Of a stretch of 54,175 bases of DNA, positions 7,522 to 16,740 are shown piece after piece (position 1 is the stretch's first letter; each line of letters starts with the position of its first letter). The stretch covers positions 1 through 54,175 of the forward strand of contig NZ_JADEUG010000026.1 in NCBI RefSeq assembly GCF_015163665.1, in the 5' to 3' direction. Made by a program: the position numbers and the translations under genes. This DNA is from Xenorhabdus sp. BG5 (GTDB taxonomy: Bacteria; Pseudomonadota; Gammaproteobacteria; Enterobacterales; Enterobacteriaceae). The notes under the pieces are model-generated. The model was not told where the DNA came from, made no database searches, and saw only the letters and a program-made list of their open reading frames with translations.

Positions 7522-8937
7522 ATGTTGATGTATCACAGTTTTGCCAATAGACGGACTTCTTTATCTCCCCTATTTTTCAGGAAATTCTTGCCAGCGTCAG
7601 TATTGCTGATGTCGATATTGATATTTCCCCGTTTTGTCAGCGCGCTTTCCTTAACGGAGGCTTATGCGCTGGCATTGCAGCACGATCCAACGTTTCAGGC
7701 TGCGATCAAAGAGCAGGAAGCAGGACAGGAGGAGAAAAATCTTGGGCTTGCGGAACTGTTGCCCAAGCTATCTTTTAGTTACCAGAATGCCCCCAAAAAT
7801 TGGCAGAGGATGGATTCGCAATCTTTAGACCAGCGGGGAAGAAGCATCAAAGAGAGCCGTGAGCGACAGTATGACAGCTATAGTGGTGCGATTATTTTGA
7901 CCCAACCTGTGATCGATTTCGAGGTATGGGCGCGTTATCGAACTCGTCAGGCTTATACTTTGATGAGTGATAGTCGCTTTCGGGCGGATAGCCAGCAATT
8001 GGCAGTCAGGGTAGTGAACAGTTATGTGACTGTCGCTTATGCGCAGGATCGATTGGCACAGGTGGCGCAACAGCGGGTGGCTTATGAGGAGCAACTGGAA
8101 CGCAACCAGAAATTGTTTGCTTCCGGTGAAGGCACTCGTACCGATGTAGCGGAAACCCAGGCGCGTTACAGTCAGGTCTTGGCTGATGAATTAGCGGTGC
8201 AAGATGAACTGGATGCTGCTATTCGTGGCTTGCAGTTATTAGTTGGCGTACCGTTGCCAGCAGATGTACCGGTTAAGCGTTTATCTGATTCCCCACGGTT
8301 TAAAACCATTAAATTGGATTTAGCACACTACGTTGATTGGGAACAACGGGCATTACGTCAGAATCCACAACTGGCTGCTGCCCGCCAGAAAGTGGATGTG
8401 GCGTACCATGATATTGAGCGTAACCGGGCGGGATATCTGCCGAAACTGGAACTCTATGCTTCCCATAGTGAAAATAAATCCAGTAGCGATAACAGTATCG
8501 ACCAAAAATACCGGACGGATTCCATTGGCTTACGACTGTCCATGAATCTCTATAATGGCGGAGGCACGGCGGCAGCGGTGCGCCAATCAGCCGCAAATTA
8601 TGGCAAGACTAAATTCGAAATGGATGCGCAGACGGGGGAAACCCTGAATGCACTGCGGCGTAACTATAACGCTTGTGTGAATGGTGAAAAACGAATACGC
8701 GCCTATGAAACGGCGGTGGAAGCGGCTGCATTACAAGTGAAAGCGACGCAAAAAAGTGTGGCGTTGGGGCAGCGGGTAAATGTCGATATATTGAATGCTG
8801 AGCAACAGCTTTATACCGCCCGTCGTGAACTCTCTCAGGCAAAATATGACTATATGAAAGCGTGGATTGGGTTATTAGATGAATCCGGCCAATTACAGGG
8901 TGAACATATTCAGTTAATTTCTGATTATTTTGGTTGA
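7522..8937 (+). CDS. prtD: Type I secretion outer membrane channel PrtD (TolC family)
   Basis: A TolC-family outer membrane efflux protein of 471 residues, or 469 if ATG 7528 is used. AGGGG at 7517-7521 favours 7528, while GGAG at 7509-7512 favours 7522. The signal peptide is predicted to end at about A41 (FVSA), giving mature LSLTEAYALAL, a classic TolC-family opening. Two internally repeated helical halves are expected and visible (RTDVAETQARYSQ and RVNVDILNAEQQLY). The gene starts 6 bases after prtC. It completes the tripartite exporter for PrtA and probably for the effector at 2287. A hairpin terminator follows. Confidence 0.96.
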   Translation: MLMYHSFANRRTSLSPLFFRKFLPASVLLMSILIFPRFVSALSLTEAYALALQHDPTFQAAIKEQEAGQEEKNLGLAELLPKLSFSYQNAPKNWQRMDSQSLDQRGRSIKESRERQYDSYSGAIILTQPVIDFEVWARYRTRQAYTLMSDSRFRADSQQLAVRVVNSYVTVAYAQDRLAQVAQQRVAYEEQLERNQKLFASGEGTRTDVAETQARYSQVLADELAVQDELDAAIRGLQLLVGVPLPADVPVKRLSDSPRFKTIKLDLAHYVDWEQRALRQNPQLAAARQKVDVAYHDIERNRAGYLPKLELYASHSENKSSSDNSIDQKYRTDSIGLRLSMNLYNGGGTAAAVRQSAANYGKTKFEMDAQTGETLNALRRNYNACVNGEKRIRAYETAVEAAALQVKATQKSVALGQRVNVDILNAEQQLYTARRELSQAKYDYMKAWIGLLDESGQLQGEHIQLISDYFG

Positions 8938-8949
8938 GATGATTACAGT

Positions 8950-9002
8950 GTGATACCCGTTTTCTTTATCCTCAAGATCTGCATAATAAAAACGGGTATC
9001 AC
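8950..9002. terminator. Bidirectional hairpin between prtD and xni
   Basis: A 14-bp inverted repeat (GTGATACCCGTTTT, 8950-8963; AAAACGGGTATCAC, 8989-9002) with a 25-base loop between two convergent genes. T-rich bases adjoin the inner ends of the arms. Confidence 0.65.
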
Positions 9003-9030
9003 GCGTTATACATCGTAGAAAGCGTTATAT

Positions 9031-9786
9031 TTATCTATTGATAAGCCGCAGTTGCTGCAAATTCCCCTGTAGAGACAAATCCGTTCTTAGCGAAGCAATT
9101 TCACGGCTGATATAAGCCATTTCTTTATGAGACGCTAACTTCTTTCGCCATTTATCCGGTAGGGTATCCAGATTTTGGAATAGATTATCCAGCGAATCCG
9201 CTTGTTGCAGCAGTGTGGCGGCCGTTTTGGGGCCAATTCCCTGAATGCCGGGGATTTTACTGCTACTGATACCTGCAAGCCCCCAGTAATCAGGAAGTTG
9301 GCCAGGTTCAACGCCAAACTCTTGCTGGACAAAAGGCAGATCCAGCCAACGTTTTTGGAAATAATCACGAAGTTGGATATTGGGCGAAAGGAGCTGGCAA
9401 TAGCCTTTATCCGTTGAAACGATAGTGACATGATGCCCGCTATTGGCGACTTTGGTTGCCAGTGTTGCGGCTAAATCATCCGCCTCATGCCCTTCTGCGT
9501 GCCAGCAAGTTACCCCTAGCGCATTGAATGCCTGCTTAATTAAGGGCAATTCTTGCTGCAAGTTGTCCGGCATGGCAGGGCGACCTGCTTTGTAATCAGG
9601 GAAAAGATGGTGACGCCAGCTGGGGTTGCGGCCATCTTCATCGAATACCGCAACAGCGTGGGTGGGTGATGCGTGGACGATTAACTGCTTTAACGCATGT
9701 TCACAGGCAGGAATGCAAGGGCTTCCCTGCACTGCATGGATGCGTCGAATCAGGTTTAAGGCGTCCACAATTAAAAGATGTATCAT
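9031..9786 (-). CDS. xni: Flap endonuclease Xni (YgdG/ExoIX)
   Basis: A 251-residue member of the 5'-3' exonuclease/FEN family, the same length as E. coli Xni. It cleaves DNA flaps during replication and repair. Visible features are the N-terminal [11 protein letters not shown], the acidic [11 protein letters not shown] segment, and the helix-hairpin-helix region ([16 protein letters not shown]). It lacks the polymerase domain of Pol I. It lies 21 bases downstream of ppnN in the same direction and is probably cotranscribed. E. coli has sdaC-sdaB between these two genes; they are absent here. Confidence 0.95.
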   Translation of the reverse strand: MIHLLIVDALNLIRRIHAVQGSPCIPACEHALKQLIVHASPTHAVAVFDEDGRNPSWRHHLFPDYKAGRPAMPDNLQQELPLIKQAFNALGVTCWHAEGHEADDLAATLATKVANSGHHVTIVSTDKGYCQLLSPNIQLRDYFQKRWLDLPFVQQEFGVEPGQLPDYWGLAGISSSKIPGIQGIGPKTAATLLQQADSLDNLFQNLDTLPDKWRKKLASHKEMAYISREIASLRTDLSLQGNLQQLRLINR

Positions 9787-9807
9787 TTGAGAAAAAGTAC
9801 CCGCGAT

Positions 9808-11175
9808 TTATTTGATTATCTCATAACAGGGTTCATAAGCAGCGCCTCCGGGAAGTTTCATGCGATCTTGCTCGACAAAATCTTGCAGGAGGTTATCCAT
9901 GCGATGCATGATATCCGCATCGCCGTGGATCTTGAATACCCCATGTTTTTCTATAGCGTGGATACCCACTTCTTTAACATTACCCGCCACAATACCAGAA
10001 AATGCGCGCCGTAGCGCTGAGGCAAGTTTTTCCGCTGGCTGGTTTGGGTATAAATTCAAGTCAGCCATGTTTTCATGGGTTGGTATGAATGGCGATTGTA
10101 GATCAGCGCTGATTTTCAGTGACCAGTTGAAGCTATAGGCATCTCCAGTTGCGCGGCGCTTTTCTTTGACTTTCGGCATGGCTTTTTTCATTATACGTGC
10201 GACTTCTGAAGGGGCATCCACAATAATGCGATAGTGATGGCGAGCCTGCTCCCCCAGGGTATTAACGATAAATTTATCCAGCACCTGAAAGTAATTGGCG
10301 CTCTCTTTGGGGCCAGTCAGAACCAGCGGCAGAACTTGATCTTTGTTTTCAGGATGCATCAGGATAGACAACAAATACAGCAATTCTTCTGCCGTTCCCA
10401 CTCCACCGGGGAAGATAATGATGCCATGGGCAATACGGACAAAAGCTTCCAGACGTTTTTCAATATCAGGCATGATAATGAGTTCATTCACTAGCGGATT
10501 AGGTGGCTCTGCCGCAATTATTGAAGGTTCTGTGATGCCGATAAAACGACTTTTTTTGTAATTCTGCTGGGCATGTCCCACTGCGGCACCTTTCATCGGT
10601 GCTTCCATTGCACCAGGGCCACAACCCGTACAGATATTCAGTTCACGTAATCCAAGCTCATTGCCTACTTTGCGCCCATACAAGTACTCTTTCTCATTAA
10701 TGGAATGGCCACCCCAACAAACAATCATATTAGGATCTTCTGAGATATGCAGAGCTTTGGCGTTGCGTAGGATGGAGAAAATGGTATTGGTAATATGCAT
10801 ACCATTTCCCATATCCAAATTATTTGCTTTCTGTGCATCGGTAATTTGCGCGTGGACAAATAAAATATCGCGCAGTACTGCAAAAAGATTGGCTTGCAGA
10901 GAACGGATGATTTTACCATCGACAAAAGCTTCTTCGGGGGGATTAATCAGTTTCAGCTTTACGCCTCGCTCTCTGCGCAGTACGTTGATATCAAAATTTT
11001 GATATTTTGAGAGTAATTCCTTACTGTTATCTGTTTGACTACCTGAATTAAGAACCGCCAATGAACAGTTACGGAAAAGGCGGTATAAATCACTGCTCGC
11101 GGTACGCTTAAGCATATCTACTTCAAGCTGAGAGAGTAAATCCATTGATCCTAATGGATTGACATGTGTAATCAA
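9808..11175 (-). CDS. ppnN: Nucleotide 5'-monophosphate nucleosidase PpnN (YgdH)
   Basis: A 455-residue enzyme hydrolysing the N-glycosidic bond of nucleoside monophosphates for base salvage. The E. coli orthologue is stimulated by (p)ppGpp. The LOG-type nucleotide-binding motif [10 protein letters not shown] and the upstream [12 protein letters not shown] are intact. Length and sequence follow the E. coli protein throughout. The start is TTG at 11175 ([10 protein letters not shown]), preceded by AAGGAG, as I recall for E. coli too. A small palindrome (TTATACCC/GGGTATAA, 11218-11237) lies in its promoter region. Confidence 0.96.
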   Translation of the reverse strand: MITHVNPLGSMDLLSQLEVDMLKRTASSDLYRLFRNCSLAVLNSGSQTDNSKELLSKYQNFDINVLRRERGVKLKLINPPEEAFVDGKIIRSLQANLFAVLRDILFVHAQITDAQKANNLDMGNGMHITNTIFSILRNAKALHISEDPNMIVCWGGHSINEKEYLYGRKVGNELGLRELNICTGCGPGAMEAPMKGAAVGHAQQNYKKSRFIGITEPSIIAAEPPNPLVNELIIMPDIEKRLEAFVRIAHGIIIFPGGVGTAEELLYLLSILMHPENKDQVLPLVLTGPKESANYFQVLDKFIVNTLGEQARHHYRIIVDAPSEVARIMKKAMPKVKEKRRATGDAYSFNWSLKISADLQSPFIPTHENMADLNLYPNQPAEKLASALRRAFSGIVAGNVKEVGIHAIEKHGVFKIHGDADIMHRMDNLLQDFVEQDRMKLPGGAAYEPCYEIIK

Positions 11176-11287
11176 GAATGACTCCTTTTACCCCTTGGGG
11201 GATTCCTCAGTAATGATTTATACCCAATAGGGTATAACTGACTTTATCTACAGTTTAGCTAGCGGTCACTCATCCAGGTTATTTCGA

Positions 11288-12133
11288 TTATTGACGGGCT
11301 AACCTTCCGATTGCTGGAATAAACGCTTCGTTACTGCGCCACGGATTGATATCCAACCCTCCCCGACGAGTATAGCGTGCATAAACAGTGAGTTTTTCAG
11401 GCGCACATAATGTCATTAAGTCGTTGAAAATGCGCTCGACACATTGCTCGTGAAATTCATTGTGATGCCGAAAAGAAACTAAGTAGCGCAATAGTTTTTC
11501 CTGATCGATTTTTGGGCCTTGATAGCGGATCATAACCGATCCCCAATCGGGTTGGTTGGTGATGAGGCAATTTGATTTTAGCAAATGGCTAACCAGCGTT
11601 TCCTCAACGACAGGGCCAGTTGCCGCGTTGTTAAGATAATCGCGACTGAATTGATAATCATCAATTTCAATATCCTGATTATCGATGCATTTCCCAGCAA
11701 AATCGGTAATTGGTTGTTGTCTGAAATCGTGCAGGGGATGCAGAACAACCTCAATGTTACCATTGGCGCAAACGGATAAATCTTGTTGCAACGTTTTCTG
11801 TACCGTTTCCCAATCTGCAAAGCGTGTTTGGTTAAAGCTGTTGAGATAAAGTTTAAAGCTTTTTGATTCGATAAGGTTTTCACTGGCCGCATCTAAGCTG
11901 ACGTGACCGATGGCAACTTGAGGAACGCCGCGTGTGTTGAGCCAGGAGAGTTCGTACATCGTCCAGATATCTGCACCATGAAAAGGGAGATTATCAGGAA
12001 ACAGCCTAAGTGGTTCCCGGTTCATACTGCGGGGAACCGCTTGTAATAAAGTCGGATCGTAGTTATCGCGGTAAGGGGTTGGTTTACCCAATGTGAGTTG
12101 GGAAAGTGCATGATTATCTTGATATAAAGACAT
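11288..12133 (-). CDS. queF: NADPH-dependent preQ0 reductase QueF
   Basis: A 281-residue bimodular (YqcD-type) QueF that reduces 7-cyano-7-deazaguanine to preQ1 in queuosine synthesis. The family motif [14 protein letters not shown] is at 89-102. The thioimide-forming cysteine is C189 ([12 protein letters not shown]), with D196 as the proton donor, consistent with E. coli numbering offset by one. GGAATCC lies upstream of the ATG on the minus strand. It is transcribed away from a gap that holds a possible small ORF. Confidence 0.96.
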   Translation of the reverse strand: MSLYQDNHALSQLTLGKPTPYRDNYDPTLLQAVPRSMNREPLRLFPDNLPFHGADIWTMYELSWLNTRGVPQVAIGHVSLDAASENLIESKSFKLYLNSFNQTRFADWETVQKTLQQDLSVCANGNIEVVLHPLHDFRQQPITDFAGKCIDNQDIEIDDYQFSRDYLNNAATGPVVEETLVSHLLKSNCLITNQPDWGSVMIRYQGPKIDQEKLLRYLVSFRHHNEFHEQCVERIFNDLMTLCAPEKLTVYARYTRRGGLDINPWRSNEAFIPAIGRLARQ

Positions 12134-12233
12134 TAGGATTCCTTAAGCCTGAAAAATCTTATGATCGGGATAGTCTTTACGACAAAAAGCGTCTTAGTGA
12201 CTAAAATCATCTGTAGTGTATCAAGGAATCCAA

Positions 12234-12320
12234 ATGGTTCGTATTTTTTCCCAGGGTTATCGAACCAGCATTATTGTTGATGTGATTAGCGTGATGGCTA
12301 GGCAAGCTGAATTTAAATAG
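12234..12320 (+). other. Possible 28-codon small ORF with ribosome site and trailing hairpin
   Basis: ATG 12234 to TAG 12318-12320 encodes a 28-residue peptide starting MVRIFSQGYR and ending QAEFK. AAGGA lies 6 bases upstream, and a 14-bp hairpin begins at the stop codon. I recognise no family. It could be a small gene, or a truncated remnant left when the neighbouring flavoprotein gene entered between queF and syd. Confidence 0.25.
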
Positions 12321-12346
12321 TAGATATATTGCTATATCTACTATTT
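12315..12346. terminator. Hairpin downstream of the flavoprotein gene
   Basis: A perfect 14-bp stem (AAATAGTAGATATA / TATATCTACTATTT, arms 12315-12328 and 12333-12346) with a 4-base loop, 28 bases beyond the stop of the minus-strand gene at 12374. T-rich flanks on both sides make a bidirectional terminator plausible. Confidence 0.6.
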
Positions 12347-12373
12347 ATTAGGGTTCTATTAACCAAAAAACAA

Positions 12374-14065
12374 TTAATCGGACAGCAATGTATCCAATAA
12401 TGGTGATCTAAATAAGTGATGTGGATCGTACTTTTTTAATGCCGAAACTGCCGAAGCCCAGTTGTTATCAGCAGGCAAGCCATCAGTAAATGAAGCTGGA
12501 ATTGTTTTGGTTAATATCTCTTTATCTTCCCATGCAGTCTTAGAACCATAAGCCCAGCCTTTACTCCATTCAACACGAGCAGAGGCATAAGAACCGTCAA
12601 ATTCGTTGAATAGCCATTGTTCAAGTTGGCGAAAAAATTCAATAGCATCGGGGGTTTTTGGAAAAGTTAAGACATCAATCCAAACAGCCACATCCCATTC
12701 TGGATGATCTAAACGGGGACGAATGGCGGATAAACTGGGAACCGTTGCTCCTGTTACCATGACTTCAGCAGGATCATCTAATCCCGTTACCCTCACTTCA
12801 AGAGGACTATTGATGGGATATTTTAGTTGTTCTTCATATTGTTGTATGAGTGCTTTCCATTGGGTATAAAATTTGTTCGTTACAAGCTGGATGTGAGTAC
12901 GTTGTGTCAATATCGCATAACCATTTGCTGTAACACGCAATGTGGTTGGTTTGACATATAACAACAGGTTCTTACTCCAACCCCAGATATCTTTTCCCTT
13001 CTTTTGCAAGGAATCATGTACATACCGATATTGTCTTCGATTCATTAAAGGCGTTATACATGGGAATGCAGTAACCGCATCCTCCACGATATCTGATACA
13101 GTTAATGAAATATTATCGGAAAATGGGTAGTTATAAGGCGTTGTCACTTCGATACTGGTGGTTGGTTTGGTTGGGGCCACGCTCCAGACTTTTAGCCACG
13201 GCTTCTTGGTAAAGGGAAATAAAATGATTTCGGCCCGACCACTTTGATCCAGAAAATAACTTAACGTCCGTTTTTCTTTGGCATTTTCTGGCAGGGAAAA
13301 TAACTCATCCGCAGGAATATCGGTAAAACTTTGACACCGAAGGCGTTGATTTTTACCCGCCTGAAACTGCACTTCTAAAATCAAGGCGCAGCCAATATGC
13401 GTTAGTAGAGGAGCGCAATCAGGTTCATCTCGTTCAAAACGTTTAACAATATATTGCTGAGTTTCTTTATCCCATACAACAGCAGACAGAGATAATATCG
13501 TATTACTCAGAGAGCCAAATGTATGCCCAGACAGTGGAATTTCGTCAACGGCTTTGATAGCTGTTCCATGCCCGTTTATTGCGAGAACTGCGCCAAGTGT
13601 TAAACCGCCAGGCGCAGGGGTGGCAGTAAAGCCCAAACCTTGTTCTTCCATCTGGGTCATTAATGTTTCCATCAATACGCTGGGTTGTGCAGTTACTATA
13701 GAAAATTGGGTACGATGCTCGATATTAACATGGGTGAAATACGAGGAAAGATCCATCAACATAATGTGATTCTTGAAATTTTGACCTGATTCCAATATGA
13801 GTGATGACCAATTATGTGATTGTCCGATAGGTCTTAATTTATAATTCTCTTTCCATGCCCAATTGACAACGGAAATCACCTCTTCAATCGTCTTCGGTAT
13901 GCAGCATGGTATATTATTGGCACAAATTTCCCCTGACCAATTTTTAAAGTTGATCATTTTACAGGTTACTTCTTGGGGGAAATTAGGTAAGTCATATTCT
14001 ATTTCGTTAATTGTCTCTTTTTGTAAAGAAATATCTTCTTTTTTGATTGTATCTGGCGATGGCAT
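12374..14065 (-). CDS. FAD-dependent oxidoreductase, type II cholesterol oxidase-like
   Basis: A 563-residue VAO/PCMH-fold flavoprotein. The N-terminal FAD domain (about 40-240) includes GQSHNWSS, where H84 is the expected covalent FAD attachment histidine, and APGGLTLGAVLAINGHGTAI (151-170), close to the equivalent segment of type II cholesterol oxidases. The long middle region and the C-terminus (DPHHLFRSPL) fit the cholesterol-oxidase substrate-binding arrangement. No clear Sec signal is visible. The substrate is uncertain: a sterol, another alcohol or a lactone are possible. The gene is inserted between queF and syd, which are neighbours in E. coli. It is flanked on both sides by hairpins sharing an AGTAGATATA core. 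Confidence 0.75.
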   Translation of the reverse strand: MPSPDTIKKEDISLQKETINEIEYDLPNFPQEVTCKMINFKNWSGEICANNIPCCIPKTIEEVISVVNWAWKENYKLRPIGQSHNWSSLILESGQNFKNHIMLMDLSSYFTHVNIEHRTQFSIVTAQPSVLMETLMTQMEEQGLGFTATPAPGGLTLGAVLAINGHGTAIKAVDEIPLSGHTFGSLSNTILSLSAVVWDKETQQYIVKRFERDEPDCAPLLTHIGCALILEVQFQAGKNQRLRCQSFTDIPADELFSLPENAKEKRTLSYFLDQSGRAEIILFPFTKKPWLKVWSVAPTKPTTSIEVTTPYNYPFSDNISLTVSDIVEDAVTAFPCITPLMNRRQYRYVHDSLQKKGKDIWGWSKNLLLYVKPTTLRVTANGYAILTQRTHIQLVTNKFYTQWKALIQQYEEQLKYPINSPLEVRVTGLDDPAEVMVTGATVPSLSAIRPRLDHPEWDVAVWIDVLTFPKTPDAIEFFRQLEQWLFNEFDGSYASARVEWSKGWAYGSKTAWEDKEILTKTIPASFTDGLPADNNWASAVSALKKYDPHHLFRSPLLDTLLSD

Positions 14066-14203
14066 GTTCTATTTCCTTAGTTTTTAATTTATAGGGAGTG
14101 ACTTTTTAATATAAGTTCAACAATATATCTATTTGTTAAGAACTATTTTATGGAAATGAAATATAGATCATCATTTGAATGGGCAGTGAATACTATAAAT
14201 TGA

Positions 14204-14237
14204 TAAGCAGTAGATGTAAAAATATATCTACTGCTTA
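14204..14237. repeat. Hairpin upstream of the flavoprotein gene
   Basis: A 15-bp stem with one G-T pair (TAAGCAGTAGATGTA, 14204-14218; TATATCTACTGCTTA, 14223-14237) and an AAAA loop. It shares the GTAGATATA core with the hairpin at 12315-12346 on the other side of the gene. Confidence 0.6.
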
Positions 14238-14295
14238 TTTGATAATGTTATAACCTGCATTTTTTAATTTGAAATCTGTAGATATATACTCAATA

Positions 14296-14389
14296 AACTT
14301 CAAGCTGCAATCCGCAAGACGAGGCGAGGCCTTATATTTCCCCGCGCAGCGGGGAAATATAACACGCATCTTGAAGTTGGATTGGTATA
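14296..14389. repeat. Palindromic intergenic repeat, copy 1
   Basis: Outer ends AACTTCAA (14296-14303) and TTGAAGTT (14371-14378), then GGATTGGTATA. The core is a 14-bp stem (TTATATTTCCCCGC / GCGGGGAAATATAA, 14332-14345 and 14349-14362). It has the same build as copies at 17221 and 18691, so it is a dispersed non-coding repeat family of the genome. Confidence 0.85.
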
Positions 14390-14478
14390 AAATAGAAGTC
14401 CATGATAAATTTTATAATTTATTGAAATAGATGGTAACATCACTCTTATAAGCTTGAAAATGTGGATGATATAATCAT

Positions 14479-15030
14479 ATGACCTTTAATGTGACAGAGG
14501 CACTCCCTGATTTTACCCGACGTTATGTTGAATTATGGCAAGAGAAAACAGGGTTTCCGCCAGCCAGCAGTGAGTTGTATGGCATTCCTTCACCCTGTAT
14601 CGAGCGCACGGGAGATGGTACGGTGTATTGGCTTCCACGGCCGTTTTCTGTCCAAGAAAAACTTAGCAAGGTAGAAACTGCACTGGAGATCCGTTTGCAG
14701 GACGCCATCCATAATTACTATGTGATGCAGTTTGCAGGTGATATGACTGCCTGTTTTGCCGGACAAAATTTCAGCCTGATTCAGGTATGGAGTGAAGATG
14801 ATTTTATTCGCTTGCAGGAAAATCTGATTGGTCATCTTGTTACACAGAAGCGGTTAAAGCTCTCACCTACCGTCTTTATTGGGACGACTGATTCCGATAT
14901 GGGGTTGATTTCTGTGTGTAATTTGACAGGGCAAGTGATTCTTGAGCAGTTTGGCAGCCATGAACGGGAAATTTTATCCACAGATTTGGCAAATTTCCTT
15001 TCGGTTATCAATCCCGTTGTGTGCGGTTGA
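14479..15030 (+). CDS. syd: SecY-interacting protein Syd
   Basis: A 183-residue peripheral membrane protein matching E. coli Syd (181 residues) along its length, e.g. the start of the form MxxxVxEALxDFTRRYxELW and SEDDFIRLQENLIGHLVTQK. It binds SecY and is thought to help remove defective translocons. ATG 14479 is preceded only by a weak site (GGATG). As in E. coli, csrB and yqcC follow in the same direction. Confidence 0.96.
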   Translation: MTFNVTEALPDFTRRYVELWQEKTGFPPASSELYGIPSPCIERTGDGTVYWLPRPFSVQEKLSKVETALEIRLQDAIHNYYVMQFAGDMTACFAGQNFSLIQVWSEDDFIRLQENLIGHLVTQKRLKLSPTVFIGTTDSDMGLISVCNLTGQVILEQFGSHEREILSTDLANFLSVINPVVCG

Positions 15031-15053
15031 TTGCAGATATTGATTGGCTTTTT

Positions 15054-15094
15054 TGTAAGAGATATCTCACATTTTACGTGAGATATTTCTTATA
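15054..15094. promoter_or_regulatory. Two inverted UvrY/GacA-type boxes; may also end syd
   Basis: TGTAAGAGATATCTCACA (15054-15071) closely fits the UvrY/GacA dyad (TGTAAG-N6-CTTACA; E. coli csrB form TGTGAGAGATCTCTTACA). A second, weaker site, CGTGAGATATTTCTTATA, is at 15077-15094 (15 of 18 to the reverse complement of the first). They lie about 120-170 bases before the CsrB-like RNA, comparable with the far-upstream UvrY site known for E. coli csrB. As RNA the pair would form a hairpin just after syd. Confidence 0.65.
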
Positions 15095-15209
15095 ATCATG
15101 ACGTGAATATTATTCATTGAAATTATTTTTATTCTATATCAATAACATGTGTAATTTTATCTCAAGGTGAATTTTTCATATCTCTTACCATGCTGATTCA
15201 GTAGCTTGT

Positions 15210-15470
15210 TTCAAGAGTCTGGATCGTAGATCCTTTCACTGTTCCGTAAGGAACTACTGCAAAACAATAACCAGGGATAAATCCATCGGGAAGATGGTAC
15301 AAGGATGATTAGGTACAGGCAGGAACGCTAAAAACTATCAGTATAATGATTGCATAAAGGATAACTGACAGGGATGTATTTTGTCAGGGAAATGAGCAGG
15401 AAGCACCCCATGTAGCAGGATTGCTATGACAGCCACTCAAGAGGAGAGAGAATATCTCTCCTCTTACTTC
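15210..15470 (+). ncRNA. csrB: CsrB-like regulatory RNA that sequesters CsrA
   Basis: This stretch has no ORF but eleven GGA motifs on the plus strand, several in hairpin loops: TAGCA-GGAT-TGCTA near 15413-15426, CCATC-GGGAA-GATGG near 15283-15297, and a stem GTTCC-GTAA-GGAAC near 15241-15254. It ends in an 11-bp terminator stem (AAGAGGAGAGA / TCTCTCCTCTT, 15439-15465). Position between syd and yqcC, and orientation, are those of E. coli csrB. The RNA titrates the translational regulator CsrA, so it links BarA-UvrY signalling to secretion, motility and metabolism. The 5' end is not determinable from sequence; ~15210 is an estimate. It appears shorter than E. coli CsrB (369 nt). Confidence 0.82.
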
Positions 15471-15624
15471 ACTTGTATCGTCTTAACTATTTGCTTTAAC
15501 TATTGCCGCCACTTTTCCTACCGTAACTTTTCCGCTGAAATCATATCAATGATACTCTTACGTCCCAATGACACGGTGGCAGTTTTTGTCATCTGAGCAA
15601 TAGACAAGCATCAGACGAAACATC
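15471..15624. other. Intergenic leader before yqcC
   Basis: About 150 bases after the CsrB-like terminator. It has a weak inverted repeat (TGCCGCCAC / GGTGGCAG) but no ORF. It presumably carries the yqcC-truC-yqcA promoter. Confidence 0.4.
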
Positions 15625-15951
15625 ATGAGTATCGAGAAACAAATTCTACATAAATTGCAATTAATTGAAGCTACCATGAAAACGGTGGGAATATGGCAAA
15701 ATTATCCGCCTAGACCAGAAGCCTTTGAAAGTATCGAACCTTTTTCCATTGATACAATGTCAGCAGAAGAGTGGCTCCAGTGGGTATTAATTCCAAGGAT
15801 GCGTGCCTTGATAGAACAAGAAGCCTGTTTGCCGACGGCATTTACCATCGCTCCGTATTTTGAAGAAGTGTATAAAGAAGAAGTAGAGCGTTTTTTCCCT
15901 TTACTTGAACACTTACGGGCATTGGACAACCTGTTTACGCAGGATACCTAA
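15625..15951 (+). CDS. yqcC: YqcC family protein
   Basis: A 108-residue small acidic conserved protein of unknown function (DUF446/YqcC-like). It has the family pattern EEWLQWVLIPRMRALIE and a helical C-terminus (LLEHLRALDNLF). It precedes truC by one base and is probably translated with it. The same pairing exists in E. coli. Confidence 0.93.
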   Translation: MSIEKQILHKLQLIEATMKTVGIWQNYPPRPEAFESIEPFSIDTMSAEEWLQWVLIPRMRALIEQEACLPTAFTIAPYFEEVYKEEVERFFPLLEHLRALDNLFTQDT

Positions 15952-15952
15952 T

Positions 15953-16705
15953 ATGCTGGAGATTATTTATCAGGATAAGCATATTGTTGCAGTCAATAAG
16001 CCTGCCGGCTGGTTGGTTCACCGGAGTTGGTTGGCGCGTCATGAAACTGTTTTTGTGATGCAGACATTGCGCGATCAAATTGGACAGCATGTTTTTCCCG
16101 TCCATCGTCTGGACAGACCAACATCGGGCGTTTTATTGATGGCGCTTTCAAGCGAAGTAGCCAGGACACTTGCACAACAATTTGAATTTCACGATATACA
16201 AAAAACGTATCACGCAGTTGTGCGGGGTTATGTTGAAGGTGATGATATTATCGACTATGCCCTAATGGAACAGTTGGATAAAATTGCGGATAAATTTGCT
16301 GATACAGATAGAGAAGCACAACCCGCTGTTACTTATTATCGTTCGTTGGCAAAAGTAGAGTGTCCGGTTGAAATAGGGCGTTATCCAACATCTCGTTTCA
16401 GTCTGTTGGAGCTGATGCCAAAAACGGGTCGTAAGCATCAATTACGACGACATATGGCACATATTCGACACCCGATCATTGGGGATACGACGCACGGCGA
16501 TTTGCGACAAAATCGAGGAGTTGCTAAATATTATCAGACTGGCAGGTTAATGCTGCATGCCAGCTGTCTTCAACTCAAGCATCCCGTGACAGGAGAGCGC
16601 CTTCTCCTCACTGCGCGCTGGGATCAATCATGGCAGCATTTGCTTGAGCAATTTGACTGGCAGGGTATTGTACCTGATCTGGAATGTTTGACTATTCATG
16701 AATAA
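15953..16705 (+). CDS. truC: tRNA pseudouridine(65) synthase TruC
   Basis: A 250-residue RluA-family pseudouridine synthase acting on U65 of tRNAs. The catalytic aspartate is D54 in HRLDRPTSG. The start is ATG 15953, one base after the yqcC stop. The longer in-frame extension to 15905 lies inside yqcC and is rejected. Later family segments ([28 protein letters not shown]) are intact. Confidence 0.96.
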   Translation: MLEIIYQDKHIVAVNKPAGWLVHRSWLARHETVFVMQTLRDQIGQHVFPVHRLDRPTSGVLLMALSSEVARTLAQQFEFHDIQKTYHAVVRGYVEGDDIIDYALMEQLDKIADKFADTDREAQPAVTYYRSLAKVECPVEIGRYPTSRFSLLELMPKTGRKHQLRRHMAHIRHPIIGDTTHGDLRQNRGVAKYYQTGRLMLHASCLQLKHPVTGERLLLTARWDQSWQHLLEQFDWQGIVPDLECLTIHE

Positions 16706-16740
16706 ACGCAGTATCAAACCGATTAAAGAGATCAATATCT

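Larger units (their letters stand above)
14066..14478. other. 413-base intergenic region upstream of two divergent genes
   Basis: AT-rich. It must carry the promoters of the flavoprotein gene (leftward) and syd (rightward); I cannot fix either. It also holds a hairpin at 14204-14237 and a palindromic repeat at 14296-14389. No credible ORF seen. Confidence 0.6.
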
